From contig NZ_SJSK01000003.1 of the NCBI RefSeq assembly GCF_004331645.1, positions 744,301 through 808,300 of the forward strand: 64,000 bases of DNA, given 5' to 3'. Position 1 is the first letter of the stretch; every line of letters starts with the position of its first letter. Of the stretch, positions 38,120-47,780 are shown one piece after another. Under the pieces are notes generated by a model that was not told the origin of the DNA, made no database searches, and was given only the letters and a program-made list of their open reading frames with translations. The translations under genes were made by a program, and so were the position numbers. The stretch is from Pedobacter frigiditerrae (lineage in GTDB: Bacteria; Bacteroidota; Bacteroidia; Sphingobacteriales; Sphingobacteriaceae).

Positions 38120-40546
38120 TTATTGATGGTTTTTGAACTTTAAAATTAATTTAAAATTGAACTGTCGACCTGTTAAATAGTTAGGCACGGCATACTGAAC
38201 ATTGTCTACATCTTTTAACCACAAATAAGATACGGTGTTATTGATATTGAGCAAATTAAAGACTTCAAAATAAGCGATGAACGAACTAAAATATTTATCT
38301 AATAATTTTGGCTTTCTTAGCGCATAATCATCTAAAAAATCTTTAGAAAAACCAATATCTACTCGTTTGTAAGCGGGAATTTGGAAATTATCAGTGTAAT
38401 GGTCACTTTGTGGCGAACCAATTGGTAAACGAGAACCATAAAGCATATTTAAGTGCACTTTATAAGTAGGGCTTTTTAACAATCTATCCTGAAAAAAAAC
38501 AGAAAAATTAACCCTTTGGTCTGTAGGTCTTTTTAAATACCCTGGAAATATCAAATTTTGACCGCTGTAGTAAGAATCGCCTAAAATATCTTGCTCAGCT
38601 TTCATAAACGATAACCTAAAATAAGAAACCAAGTCTTTTACAAACTCGCCCCCTATGCTAAAATCTGCCCCCAATGTTCTTCCTTTCGCTGTTTCTGACG
38701 ATAAGTACTTAATTCTTACATTATCTATCACGTATGGAATTAATTTATCTATGTATTTGAAATAAACTTCAGAACTAAATTTCAAGCGAGTTCCCAAACC
38801 ATCAAACGCATAATCGAAGCCTGCAGATGTATTATAAGAGCGTTGCGCTTTCTGGTTTAAATTTAAAATTCCATCATAAGCTCTTATACTTCTATAGGTA
38901 GGTGGCTGCTGATAAACACCGACAGAAAAACGTAGAATTTTGTTGTTACTGGTTGGTCTATAAGCCAATAACAACCTAGGGCTTATTAAAATCTGCTCTG
39001 ATAATGAGTTATAACTTGCCCTTACCCCTAGCTGTAAATCTGTATTTCTGGCAATGTTATAACTGTCTTGAATATATGCGGTGTAATTATCTATATCAAC
39101 ATTGTTCGATATCTTGATTGACTGTTCTAAATAAAACTTCTTTGAGTCGTATGGTAAAATATAACCAGCAGAATCTGTTAAATGATATTCATTTAAGTCG
39201 TCCTTAAATTTATTCTGCTCAAACCTCACGCCCCAAGAAAAGGTATGATTTTCAAAACTTTGGTCAGCCTTAATTTCTGAGCTAAACGTTTGAGAGCTTA
39301 AACTATTTCGAGCATAATTTAAATAAGTCCCAATCCCTCTATTTACCCTAACAGTAGCAAAACCACCAGAAGCAAAACCTGTTTCTAATTCATCAAAAAT
39401 ATACCTTCCTTCAATATCGAATCTTTCTCTCTCCTTTGTATTAAAATAGCTATTTATCCACTTGATAGCTACATTAGGTTTTGGACTAAAAATAGCGGTT
39501 ACCGCACCACCTGCAGTTCTATAACTATCAATCTCTTGCCCATTGTATGCAATATTTAATCTAAGTTGCGTATCTAATGTTCCAAACTGCGTTTCCCTAT
39601 CTTCTGGCACTAACCTAAATTGTCCGAGATTGAAATTTGCAAGTCCGCTCAAACTAAATTTATCAGAAAAATTGTACTGGTAAAGAAGCTGGGCATCGCC
39701 AAAATTTGGATTATAACTGCCCTTGTTATCTTGCTTATTTAATACACTGCTGTTGTTTTTATACCTTAACCCTAACAAAAGGAAACTTTTATTAGCCACA
39801 TATTTAGAGCTTAAAGACGTACCTAACAAACCTGTGGTTAAAACTAATTGACTACTATCAGGCTTATCATATTTTACATCTAAAACAGATGATAGTTTAT
39901 CACCATATCGAGCTTCGAAACCACCGGCTGAAAACTTTGCCCGAGTTACTAAATCTCCATTTATAAAGCTTAAACCCTCTTGCTGTCCATTTCTAATTAA
40001 TATTGGCCTGCTAATCTCAATGTCATTTACATAGATTAAGTTTTCATCGAAATTACCCCCTCTAACACTATATTGGGAGCTTAACTCATTATTAGTTGAG
40101 ACACCCGGAAGTGTTTTTAGAATAGCTTCAAAATTACCGGAGACGGAAGGTAAGGAAGATAAATCGGCAATATTAATGGTGCTGGTGTTACTTAACTGAT
40201 TTTGCTTATTGGTTACGGTAACTTGCTCTAATTCATTTATATTCGGCACTAAAATGACATCTCTAACAATTCGTCCAGCAACTTTTTCGTTGATTTTTAT
40301 ATTGATAGGTTTATAACCCAACAAACTGTATTTTAATGTAAATGAAGTGGTTTTAGAATAGATGGTGTAACTGCCATCTTCTGTCGTTAGCGTACTTTCT
40401 TGCTGACCTAAAACAGCAACCGTAACTTGTTGTAGTGGATTGAAATTTAAGTCTTGAATTTTACCCGTTACCCTAACCAACGGCTGAGCATTTACCAAAG
40501 TAAAGCTCACAAGTAAAGTCGAGATTAACAGATAAGCCTTCAACAT
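38120..40546 (-). CDS. TonB-dependent outer-membrane receptor with CarboxypepD_reg-like domain
   Basis: 808 residues. After the signal peptide (SFTLVNAQ) comes a CarboxypepD_reg-like domain (GKIQDLNFNPLQQVTVAVLG, residues about 25-105). A plug follows with LKTLPGVSTNN and YSVRGGNFDENLIYVND, and then a 22-strand-type barrel ending FNFKLILKFKN. It imports an unknown ligand with TonB energy. No SusD gene adjoins it, so it is not a SusC/D pair. It lies nine bases after rpe and 101 bases before serC. Confidence 0.88.
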   Translation of the reverse strand: MLKAYLLISTLLVSFTLVNAQPLVRVTGKIQDLNFNPLQQVTVAVLGQQESTLTTEDGSYTIYSKTTSFTLKYSLLGYKPINIKINEKVAGRIVRDVILVPNINELEQVTVTNKQNQLSNTSTINIADLSSLPSVSGNFEAILKTLPGVSTNNELSSQYSVRGGNFDENLIYVNDIEISRPILIRNGQQEGLSFINGDLVTRAKFSAGGFEARYGDKLSSVLDVKYDKPDSSQLVLTTGLLGTSLSSKYVANKSFLLLGLRYKNNSSVLNKQDNKGSYNPNFGDAQLLYQYNFSDKFSLSGLANFNLGQFRLVPEDRETQFGTLDTQLRLNIAYNGQEIDSYRTAGGAVTAIFSPKPNVAIKWINSYFNTKERERFDIEGRYIFDELETGFASGGFATVRVNRGIGTYLNYARNSLSSQTFSSEIKADQSFENHTFSWGVRFEQNKFKDDLNEYHLTDSAGYILPYDSKKFYLEQSIKISNNVDIDNYTAYIQDSYNIARNTDLQLGVRASYNSLSEQILISPRLLLAYRPTSNNKILRFSVGVYQQPPTYRSIRAYDGILNLNQKAQRSYNTSAGFDYAFDGLGTRLKFSSEVYFKYIDKLIPYVIDNVRIKYLSSETAKGRTLGADFSIGGEFVKDLVSYFRLSFMKAEQDILGDSYYSGQNLIFPGYLKRPTDQRVNFSVFFQDRLLKSPTYKVHLNMLYGSRLPIGSPQSDHYTDNFQIPAYKRVDIGFSKDFLDDYALRKPKLLDKYFSSFIAYFEVFNLLNINNTVSYLWLKDVDNVQYAVPNYLTGRQFNFKLILKFKNHQ

Positions 40547-40555
40547 TTAAAATAA

Positions 40556-41227
40556 TTAAATTTCTTGTAAGCTTACATCGATATTTTTCATATCTGCAAT
40601 CATTTGGGTTTGATTGCTTGCCGAAAAAATGGCATTACCTGCAACAAAGGCATTTGCGCCAGCTTTTATTAAGCTAGCTGTATTTGAAATGCTAACTCCC
40701 CCATCAACTTCAATAATTAAATTTGGATTGATTTCATTAGCCATTTTTCTTAGTTCAGCTATTTTATTTAGAGATTGAGGAATGAATTGTTGGCCACCAA
40801 AACCTGGATTTACCGACATGATTAAAACCATATCTAAATCTGCCAAAATATCTTTTAATAAACCAACAGCAGTATGTGGATTGAGCGCTACACTAGCCTT
40901 ACAACCAGCAGCCTTTATCATTTGTATCGTCCTGTGTAAATGCAGACAAGCTTCGTAATGAACTGTGATGATATCAGCACCTTCATTTGCAAACTCTTGT
41001 ATATACTTTTCAGGATTAACAATCATCAAATGAACATCTAAAGGCTTTTTAGCGTACTTTTTAACTGCTTTTAAAACGGGAAAACCAAAGGAAATATTTG
41101 GCACAAACACACCATCCATTACATCAACATGGAACCAATCAGCGTCGCTATTATTTATCATTTCGATATCGCGTTGCAGATTAGCAAAATCAGCAGAAAG
41201 TATAGATGGAGCTATGATGTGTTTCAT
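40556..41227 (-). CDS. rpe: Ribulose-phosphate 3-epimerase
   Basis: 223 residues, TIM barrel. IAPSILSADFANL, WFHVDVMDGVFVPNISFG, DVHLMIVNPEKY, MSVNPGFGGQQFI and IEVDGGVS carry the metal and catalytic residues. It interconverts ribulose 5-phosphate and xylulose 5-phosphate. It starts one base after the nucleotidyltransferase gene stops and probably shares its promoter. Confidence 0.95.
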   Translation of the reverse strand: MKHIIAPSILSADFANLQRDIEMINNSDADWFHVDVMDGVFVPNISFGFPVLKAVKKYAKKPLDVHLMIVNPEKYIQEFANEGADIITVHYEACLHLHRTIQMIKAAGCKASVALNPHTAVGLLKDILADLDMVLIMSVNPGFGGQQFIPQSLNKIAELRKMANEINPNLIIEVDGGVSISNTASLIKAGANAFVAGNAIFSASNQTQMIADMKNIDVSLQEI

Positions 41228-41228
41228 T

Positions 41229-41714
41229 TTATTGGCTTGTGTCTTCTCTTAATTTTTTGATATTCTCAAGTTCTATAATATCAATTTGGTCTTTTGGTCT
41301 ATTTGCTGCTCTTTTCGCCTCAATTAATTGATTGATATGTAAAAAAGGTATTTCTAAATCATAAATTGTAGCAATTGAAGCATACTTAAAACTTTTATCG
41401 AAACCATATTCTTCTAAGCCCTTAACTGATGTCATAATGTCCATTCTCAAACTGTTATCCAAATGAAAATCGGTCCAGCCTGGAATAAATTCCATTGTTT
41501 CTAACAATTTATAATCTCCTAATCCATACTCGTTAAAAGCTTTTCTTAAGTTCTTTCTATTTTCTAGACTATCTTTTATCCAAATATCAATGTCATCAGT
41601 TGTACGATGAAAGCCATGTAAATTTGTGGCAACTCCACCTATCATTATAAAATTCACCTTATTATTTAAAAGTGAGCGCCATAATTTTAGTATTTCATCA
41701 TCAAAAACATCCAT
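41229..41714 (-). CDS. Nucleotidyltransferase-fold protein (AbiEii/MNT-like)
   Basis: 161 residues. The Pol-beta-type nucleotidyltransferase motif is clear: IGGVATNLHGFHRTTDDIDIW with Gly26-Gly27 and the metal-binding Asp41 and Asp43. Members transfer nucleotides to RNA or protein and include toxins of type IV/VII toxin-antitoxin pairs and small metabolic enzymes. A 59-residue protein is encoded three bases upstream, as expected for a two-gene module. Function is not established. Confidence 0.8.
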   Translation of the reverse strand: MDVFDDEILKLWRSLLNNKVNFIMIGGVATNLHGFHRTTDDIDIWIKDSLENRKNLRKAFNEYGLGDYKLLETMEFIPGWTDFHLDNSLRMDIMTSVKGLEEYGFDKSFKYASIATIYDLEIPFLHINQLIEAKRAANRPKDQIDIIELENIKKLREDTSQ

Positions 41715-41717
41715 ATA

Positions 41718-41897
41718 TTAATCCATTTTTTTATGGATAACCTTAGCAGATTTCAAAATGATATTCATTTTCATCAGTCTTGTCATGGTATGAAATCGCT
41801 CTGTGTAAGAACTCGATAAAGCTTTACGCAATAAGTCCTCTTCAGCTTTTTTATAATCAGCTAATGGTTCCTCAACTATGTTAGTTTTACTTTTCAT
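41718..41897 (-). CDS. 59-aa partner protein of the nucleotidyltransferase
   Basis: ATG 41897 to TAA 41718. The protein is charged and probably helical (PLADYKKAEEDLLRKALS, then FHTMTRLMKMNIILKSAK) with no signal peptide. Its own promoter box TAGTTTTG lies 18 bases upstream, and the nucleotidyltransferase ATG follows three bases after the stop. This supports a real first cistron. Size and order suggest an antitoxin-like or regulatory partner, which is inference. Confidence 0.65.
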   Translation of the reverse strand: MKSKTNIVEEPLADYKKAEEDLLRKALSSSYTERFHTMTRLMKMNIILKSAKVIHKKMD

Positions 41898-41915
41898 ATC
41901 AATACATGCAAGTTA

Positions 41916-41923
41916 CAAAACTA
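41916..41923 (-). promoter_or_regulatory. -7 box of the nucleotidyltransferase-rpe operon
   Basis: TAGTTTTG on the minus strand, 18 bases upstream of ATG 41897. No clear -33. Confidence 0.5.
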
Positions 41924-42024
41924 GTCCGAAAGTTTATAGTCGGAAAGTCTGAAAGTTATAGTCTTATACGTTTACATCTTTCATACATTTCACACTTTCC
42001 AACTTTTCGGACTTCAAACAAAAA

Positions 42025-42051
42025 AACCCTTCCAGTAAAACTGAAAGGGTT
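42025..42051 (-). terminator. Terminator after pnp
   Basis: ACCCTTCCAGT pairs with ACTGAAAGGGT around an AAA loop (one mismatch) and is followed by T8 on the minus strand, 35 bases after the pnp stop. Confidence 0.8.
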
Positions 42052-42058
42052 AGTATAT

Positions 42059-44221
<2,163 letters not shown>

Positions 44222-44298
44222 ATTTAATTGTTGTGATCTGCTTTTCCTCTTTCGAACAGATCGAGTTTATATATATTTTCTTCGAGTATTAAACTAAA

Positions 44299-44325
44299 AA
44301 AAGCCACTCTAAAAGAATGGCTTTT
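44299..44325 (-). terminator. Terminator between rpsO and pnp
   Basis: AAAAGCCA/TGGCTTTT plus TCT/AGA pairing, with T-rich DNA following on the minus strand, seven bases after rpsO stops. Read-through or a second promoter must supply pnp. Confidence 0.75.
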
Positions 44326-44331
44326 ATAACA

Positions 44332-44616
44332 TTACACCGATTTGATGATATCTCTTAGCGATAAAGCCTTGATGATAGCACGATAACGATTAATATCTTT
44401 TTTAAATAAGTACGCCAAAATACCGCGACGTTTACCTACTAATTTTTGAAGTGACAACTGAGTAGAGAAATCTTTACGATTTTTCTTTAAGTGTTCTGTT
44501 AAGTGCGCAATACGGTATGTAAATAACGCTACTTGACCTTCTGCAGAACCAGTGTTGGTTTCTACTTCGCCGTGTTGTTTAAAGATTTCGGCTTTCTTTT
44601 CTGGACTTAAATACAT
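44332..44616 (-). CDS. rpsO: 30S ribosomal protein S15
   Basis: 94 residues, slightly longer than E. coli S15 (89). It matches the S15 helical pattern: HGEVETNTGSAEGQVALFT, HLTEHLKKNRKDFSTQ, LVGKRRGILAYL. It binds 16S rRNA early in small-subunit assembly. A strong promoter (TTG-N20-TATCTTTG) is 41 bases upstream, and pnp is downstream. Confidence 0.97.
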   Translation of the reverse strand: MYLSPEKKAEIFKQHGEVETNTGSAEGQVALFTYRIAHLTEHLKKNRKDFSTQLSLQKLVGKRRGILAYLFKKDINRYRAIIKALSLRDIIKSV

Positions 44617-44657
44617 TCTTGAATGGTACTAAAGTTTATAAATTAATTAATTGAGCG

Positions 44658-44688
44658 CAAAGATAAGCTAAGTTCAGTATAAAAACAA
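44658..44688 (-). promoter_or_regulatory. rpsO promoter
   Basis: TTG (44688-44686), 20 bases, TATCTTTG (44665-44658) on the minus strand. Just upstream lies the inverted repeat 44694-44738. Confidence 0.75.
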
Positions 44689-44693
44689 GTATT

Positions 44694-44738
44694 GTCATCG
44701 GATGAATATATCCATTTTGCAAATATTCATCCGATGAC
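44694..44738. repeat. Perfect 16-bp inverted repeat upstream of rpsO
   Basis: GTCATCGGATGAATAT and its exact complement are separated by 13 bases. It abuts the rpsO -33 element and could be an operator or a terminator for leftward transcription from the decayed gene at 45004-45208. Confidence 0.65.
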
Positions 44739-45003
44739 TATTTTTAAGCTAAATATTTGAGAATCAGAAGCAGTAAAGCTTCGGTCATTTCATTCCCGTG
44801 CCAAAGGCACTCCTTTGGATCGCTCACTTCTGCCGAGAAGGCAGCATCTCGCTAAATCGCCTACCTGTCGGTAGTCAGAGGTTTATTTAACAAACGATAA
44901 GTTCTTTGGAGAAGCTTGTTTCCCTCACAGTTAACAAGCTAAAATGAGCTATAACTGTTAGTCGAGATTTGCAATCTCGATTTAAATAGCTGAGGATTTC
45001 GAA
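44739..45003. other. Intergenic stretch with small GC-rich hairpins
   Basis: No coding frame that I can support. It contains short hairpins GTGCC/GGCAC and CTGCC/GGCAG and the string CCTACCTGTCGGTAG, whose complement form TACCGACAGGCAGGC recurs near 34250. This suggests debris of an iterated element. Confidence 0.5.
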
Positions 45004-45208
45004 TTAAATATTAGGCTTTCTGATAACAAGGCCCAAACCTTGTGGTTTTTTTTAAAAGATTACCGCCATTCATTTGAACAGAAATACGATTTAGGTTTAG
45101 CAATGCTAGAAATTTTTGCTCAGAAGAACGACTTAAATAGGCATATTCTCGCTCTGCAACTATACTTGCTCTAGAAATATTTGTATCATATAGTTTTAAA
45201 CTACCCAT
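45004..45208 (-). pseudogene. Small gene disrupted by a frameshift in an A8 tract
   Basis: From ATG 45208 the frame reads MGSLKLYDTNISRAS, then FLALLNLNRISVQMNGGNLLKK, and shifts at a run of eight A (minus strand, 45046-45053). In the original frame the end is TTRFGPCYQKA; dropping one A gives KPQGLGLVIRKPNI and a stop at 45004, which looks far more natural. A 67-residue protein is thus broken by one base, or phase-variable. A TATTTTTG box (45222-45215) lies directly upstream. I do not recognise the family. Confidence 0.45.
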
Positions 45209-45327
45209 TTGTATCAAAAATACAAAAATTACCTTGAATAATAAAATTTTGTCCTTTAACGTAGTGCTAAAAGTATTTATTTAGAGTTCTACATAGCTAT
45301 TGACCGTCCGTATAGGCTCGGTATACC

Positions 45328-45369
45328 GTCGGTTCACCGTCGAAAGACGCTTTTCGACGGTGAACCGAC
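45328..45369. repeat. GC-rich perfect 18-bp hairpin in an AT-rich gap
   Basis: GTCGGTTCACCGTCGAAA (45328-45345) and its exact complement (45352-45369) surround a six-base loop. The flanks repeat CCGTC and GACGG several more times between 45303 and 45394. Base composition differs sharply from the surroundings. There is no T-tract. It is possibly a folded RNA, a recombination site or a mobile-element end. Confidence 0.75.
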
Positions 45370-45407
45370 ACAGGATTGACGGAGAGCCGACGGTGAAAAT
45401 GCATTAT

Positions 45408-45441
45408 TTTGACATTCTAAATAATAAATCATTTACTTTTG
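45408..45441 (+). promoter_or_regulatory. Promoter of the thioesterase gene
   Basis: TTTG (45408-45411), 22 bases, TACTTTTG (45434-45441). The ATG follows only six bases later (45448), so the transcript may be leaderless. Confidence 0.6.
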
Positions 45442-45447
45442 CTGCTG

Positions 45448-45867
45448 ATGGAAAAAAATCAATTCAGCATCTTCGAAACAGAGTTAAATGTTCGTCCAGA
45501 CGATATAGATATGTTTAACCATGTGCACAACAGTAAATACCTAGACTATGTATTAGCTGCCCGTTATGAGCAAATGGACAAGTTTTACGGAATGAGCTGG
45601 CAAAGTTTTACCGAACAAGGTTTTGGCTGGGTGGTAGCTAAAGTGATCATCAACTTTAAGCGCCCTTTAAAACTAGGCGACCAAATGCTGGTTAGAACTG
45701 GCATTTTAGAAATGAACGAAAAAGGAAGTAATGTGCAGTTCGAAATCATCAATAAAGCTACTGGAAAAGTAGCTTCAGATGGGATTTTTGAGTACGTAAT
45801 GATAGATTTAAAAACGCAACGTTCTTGCAAGGTAACCGAAGAAATGATTAAGGCTTATAGTATTTAA
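45448..45867 (+). CDS. Acyl-CoA thioesterase (4HBT hot-dog fold)
   Basis: 139 residues from ATG 45448 (the frame stays open upstream from a TTG at 45439). The hot-dog thioesterase motif is RPDDIDMFNHVHNSKYLDY, equivalent to HxxDxDxxGHVNN with the catalytic Asp. Members hydrolyse acyl-CoA or acyl-ACP. It is convergent with the ABC permease gene and overlaps it by four bases. A second thioesterase of the same fold is at 52263. Confidence 0.85.
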   Translation: MEKNQFSIFETELNVRPDDIDMFNHVHNSKYLDYVLAARYEQMDKFYGMSWQSFTEQGFGWVVAKVIINFKRPLKLGDQMLVRTGILEMNEKGSNVQFEIINKATGKVASDGIFEYVMIDLKTQRSCKVTEEMIKAYSI

Positions 45868-46958
45868 GCTATTTCTTTTAAATCTAAACCATTATAATTC
45901 CATAAGTAAAAAACTGAAGTAAAGATGATCATTGCAATACTAAACGGCAAATAATACCCGCCAACAATAGCAAACATACTTACAAAGAAAAAGAACAAAA
46001 GATATTGTAAATACCTATCTGTATTTGCCTTTAATAAATACACTAGGGCTTGCAGAACTAACATCGAGCCCAAGCAAAACAACACACAATTAACAAATTG
46101 CAATGGGGTAATTCCAGTAGAAGCTCCCAGCAATATCAACTCTGGAATTAACAACAAACCAAACACAAAAGCCCAATATATCAATCTTGTAATTGCATTA
46201 ATGGGTAAGCTTTTAGCAAAGGAGTTATAAAAAGCATCAAATTTTGTGAGGTTCAAAATCAGCACCGCGTGACTTAAAACCACAGCTAACAAAGCAGTTA
46301 AATAAATCCTAATGTCATTAGGTATGTCTGCAAAAACCAATAAAATCGCCTTAAAAAACAAGAAGGAAACTATTTTACAAATCAATAGCATTATTCGTTG
46401 TTCATTTAACAAATACCAAATTGGCCATGACCAAAATGGTTTATTGATTTTAAGTTGAGGGAAATTTAACCAAGCTTTTGAGACATTAAAATTAAAATTA
46501 CTAAAGCGATAGGTATAAATAGCTAACGATATCATTATTAAACCTAACATCCCAGTCGTAGCAAAAAGGCTAACCAAATATTGGTGAACAACTGAAGTAA
46601 TTAAAACCAAAGTAGCGTAACACAAAACAGGAATGAGAAGGAATGAATACACCTTAATCCATAATACAATTTGTGCCTTTTTAGAAACAACTGTTAGTTC
46701 TTTTACAAAACCATAATCTTCTTGAGAAAGCTTTTGCCTTACAAAAAGCAAGGACTTCACTGCATACAAAATCCAAATACCAAATAGAATTAAAAGGTTT
46801 AATGGCGAAGAACAAATGGAAAGCAACAAAGCTTTATGAAATAGAATTAAATCATAACCTTGTATCATACCAAATAACAAATAGAAAACAACCAAAAACA
46901 AACCAACATGTTGTTGGTAAAAAGTTGCGCCTATTGTTCTAATTAATAGCTTTAGCAT
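45864..46958 (-). CDS. Membrane protein, likely ABC transporter permease subunit
   Basis: 364 residues, almost entirely hydrophobic, with about eight to ten predicted membrane helices and no recognisable catalytic motif. The start overlaps the ATP-binding gene by seven bases, so it is very likely its membrane partner, in the manner of ABC-2-type two-gene exporters. The substrate is unknown. Confidence 0.7.
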   Translation of the reverse strand: MLKLLIRTIGATFYQQHVGLFLVVFYLLFGMIQGYDLILFHKALLLSICSSPLNLLILFGIWILYAVKSLLFVRQKLSQEDYGFVKELTVVSKKAQIVLWIKVYSFLLIPVLCYATLVLITSVVHQYLVSLFATTGMLGLIMISLAIYTYRFSNFNFNVSKAWLNFPQLKINKPFWSWPIWYLLNEQRIMLLICKIVSFLFFKAILLVFADIPNDIRIYLTALLAVVLSHAVLILNLTKFDAFYNSFAKSLPINAITRLIYWAFVFGLLLIPELILLGASTGITPLQFVNCVLFCLGSMLVLQALVYLLKANTDRYLQYLLFFFFVSMFAIVGGYYLPFSIAMIIFTSVFYLWNYNGLDLKEIA

Positions 46959-47581
46959 ATCACTACTTTTCTGTTTTCGATAACAAACACACCATCAACG
47001 GTTAATTTAGCTGCATCAATTTCTTGGTGAGATGAGATTAAAAAACTTTTCCCCTGCCCCGATTTTTCTATTATTAATCGGTACAATTTATCAGTAGATG
47101 CGGTATCAATGGTAATTAAAGGTTCATCGAAAATGTAAAGCGATACATCGCCAATAAACGCACATATTAAAGAGAGTTTCTTTAACATTCCGCTAGAATA
47201 ACCTCCAATTTTTTGATCTAAAAAAGCCGTCATTTCAAACAAATCAGTTAATGTATTGATGTCCTTTTGACTAGCTTTTCTTATAGCCGCATAAAAATTG
47301 AGCAATTCTTTCCCTGTAATAAATAATGGGTATTGTGGCTCGGCTTCTGCATAACTAATCCTTGAACGAAAATCATTGGCTTGCTTTTTCAAGCTTATCT
47401 GATTTAATAACACAGTTCCATCAAAAGGAGTTTGACCAGAGATTATCTTGAACAAGGTAGTTTTCCCAGTCCCATTACCGCCTTTTAGCCAATAAATTCC
47501 AGAATCAATTTTCCATTCATCAAATGCTAAAACAGTATGGCTACCATACCTTTTTGATATATCAGTTAAGGTTAAATTCAA
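46952..47581 (-). CDS. ABC transporter ATP-binding protein
   Basis: Walker A WLKGGNGTGKTTLFK, a divergent signature YSSGMLKKLSLICAF, Walker B SLYIFDEPLITID and the switch His in LISSHQE. It is about 209 residues from TTG 47581 (MNLTLTDISKRYG), the likely start; the frame is open to TTG 47617. It powers the membrane protein encoded just downstream. The small size and SSG-type signature resemble ABC-2 export ATPases. Confidence 0.87.
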   Translation of the reverse strand: MNLTLTDISKRYGSHTVLAFDEWKIDSGIYWLKGGNGTGKTTLFKIISGQTPFDGTVLLNQISLKKQANDFRSRISYAEAEPQYPLFITGKELLNFYAAIRKASQKDINTLTDLFEMTAFLDQKIGGYSSGMLKKLSLICAFIGDVSLYIFDEPLITIDTASTDKLYRLIIEKSGQGKSFLISSHQEIDAAKLTVDGVFVIENRKVVIC

Positions 47582-47662
47582 TTGGTTTAGTTTTATTGTT
47601 TTGATAAAAATTAACAATTCTTGTTACAGCAATTACTTAACAAACTGATAATCAAGTTAAAT

Positions 47663-47692
47663 TTTGCTCTTTAAATTTATTTTATATTTTTG
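47663..47692 (+). promoter_or_regulatory. Promoter of the MATE gene
   Basis: TTTG (47663-47666), 18 bases, TATTTTTG (47685-47692), leaving an untranslated leader of about 80 bases before ATG 47781. Confidence 0.65.
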
Positions 47693-47780
47693 CAACATCA
47701 AACTCTATTGAACCATGATAGTATCGAGGGAAAAATTTGGCTGTTAACAGCTAAATCCACATTCTTTTATCAAATAATTG

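Noticed and set aside
45300..45518. 72-codon frame ahead of the thioesterase
   Set aside because: It is Arg-rich only because it reads through the CCGTC/GACGG hairpin, and it overlaps the real thioesterase start in another frame.
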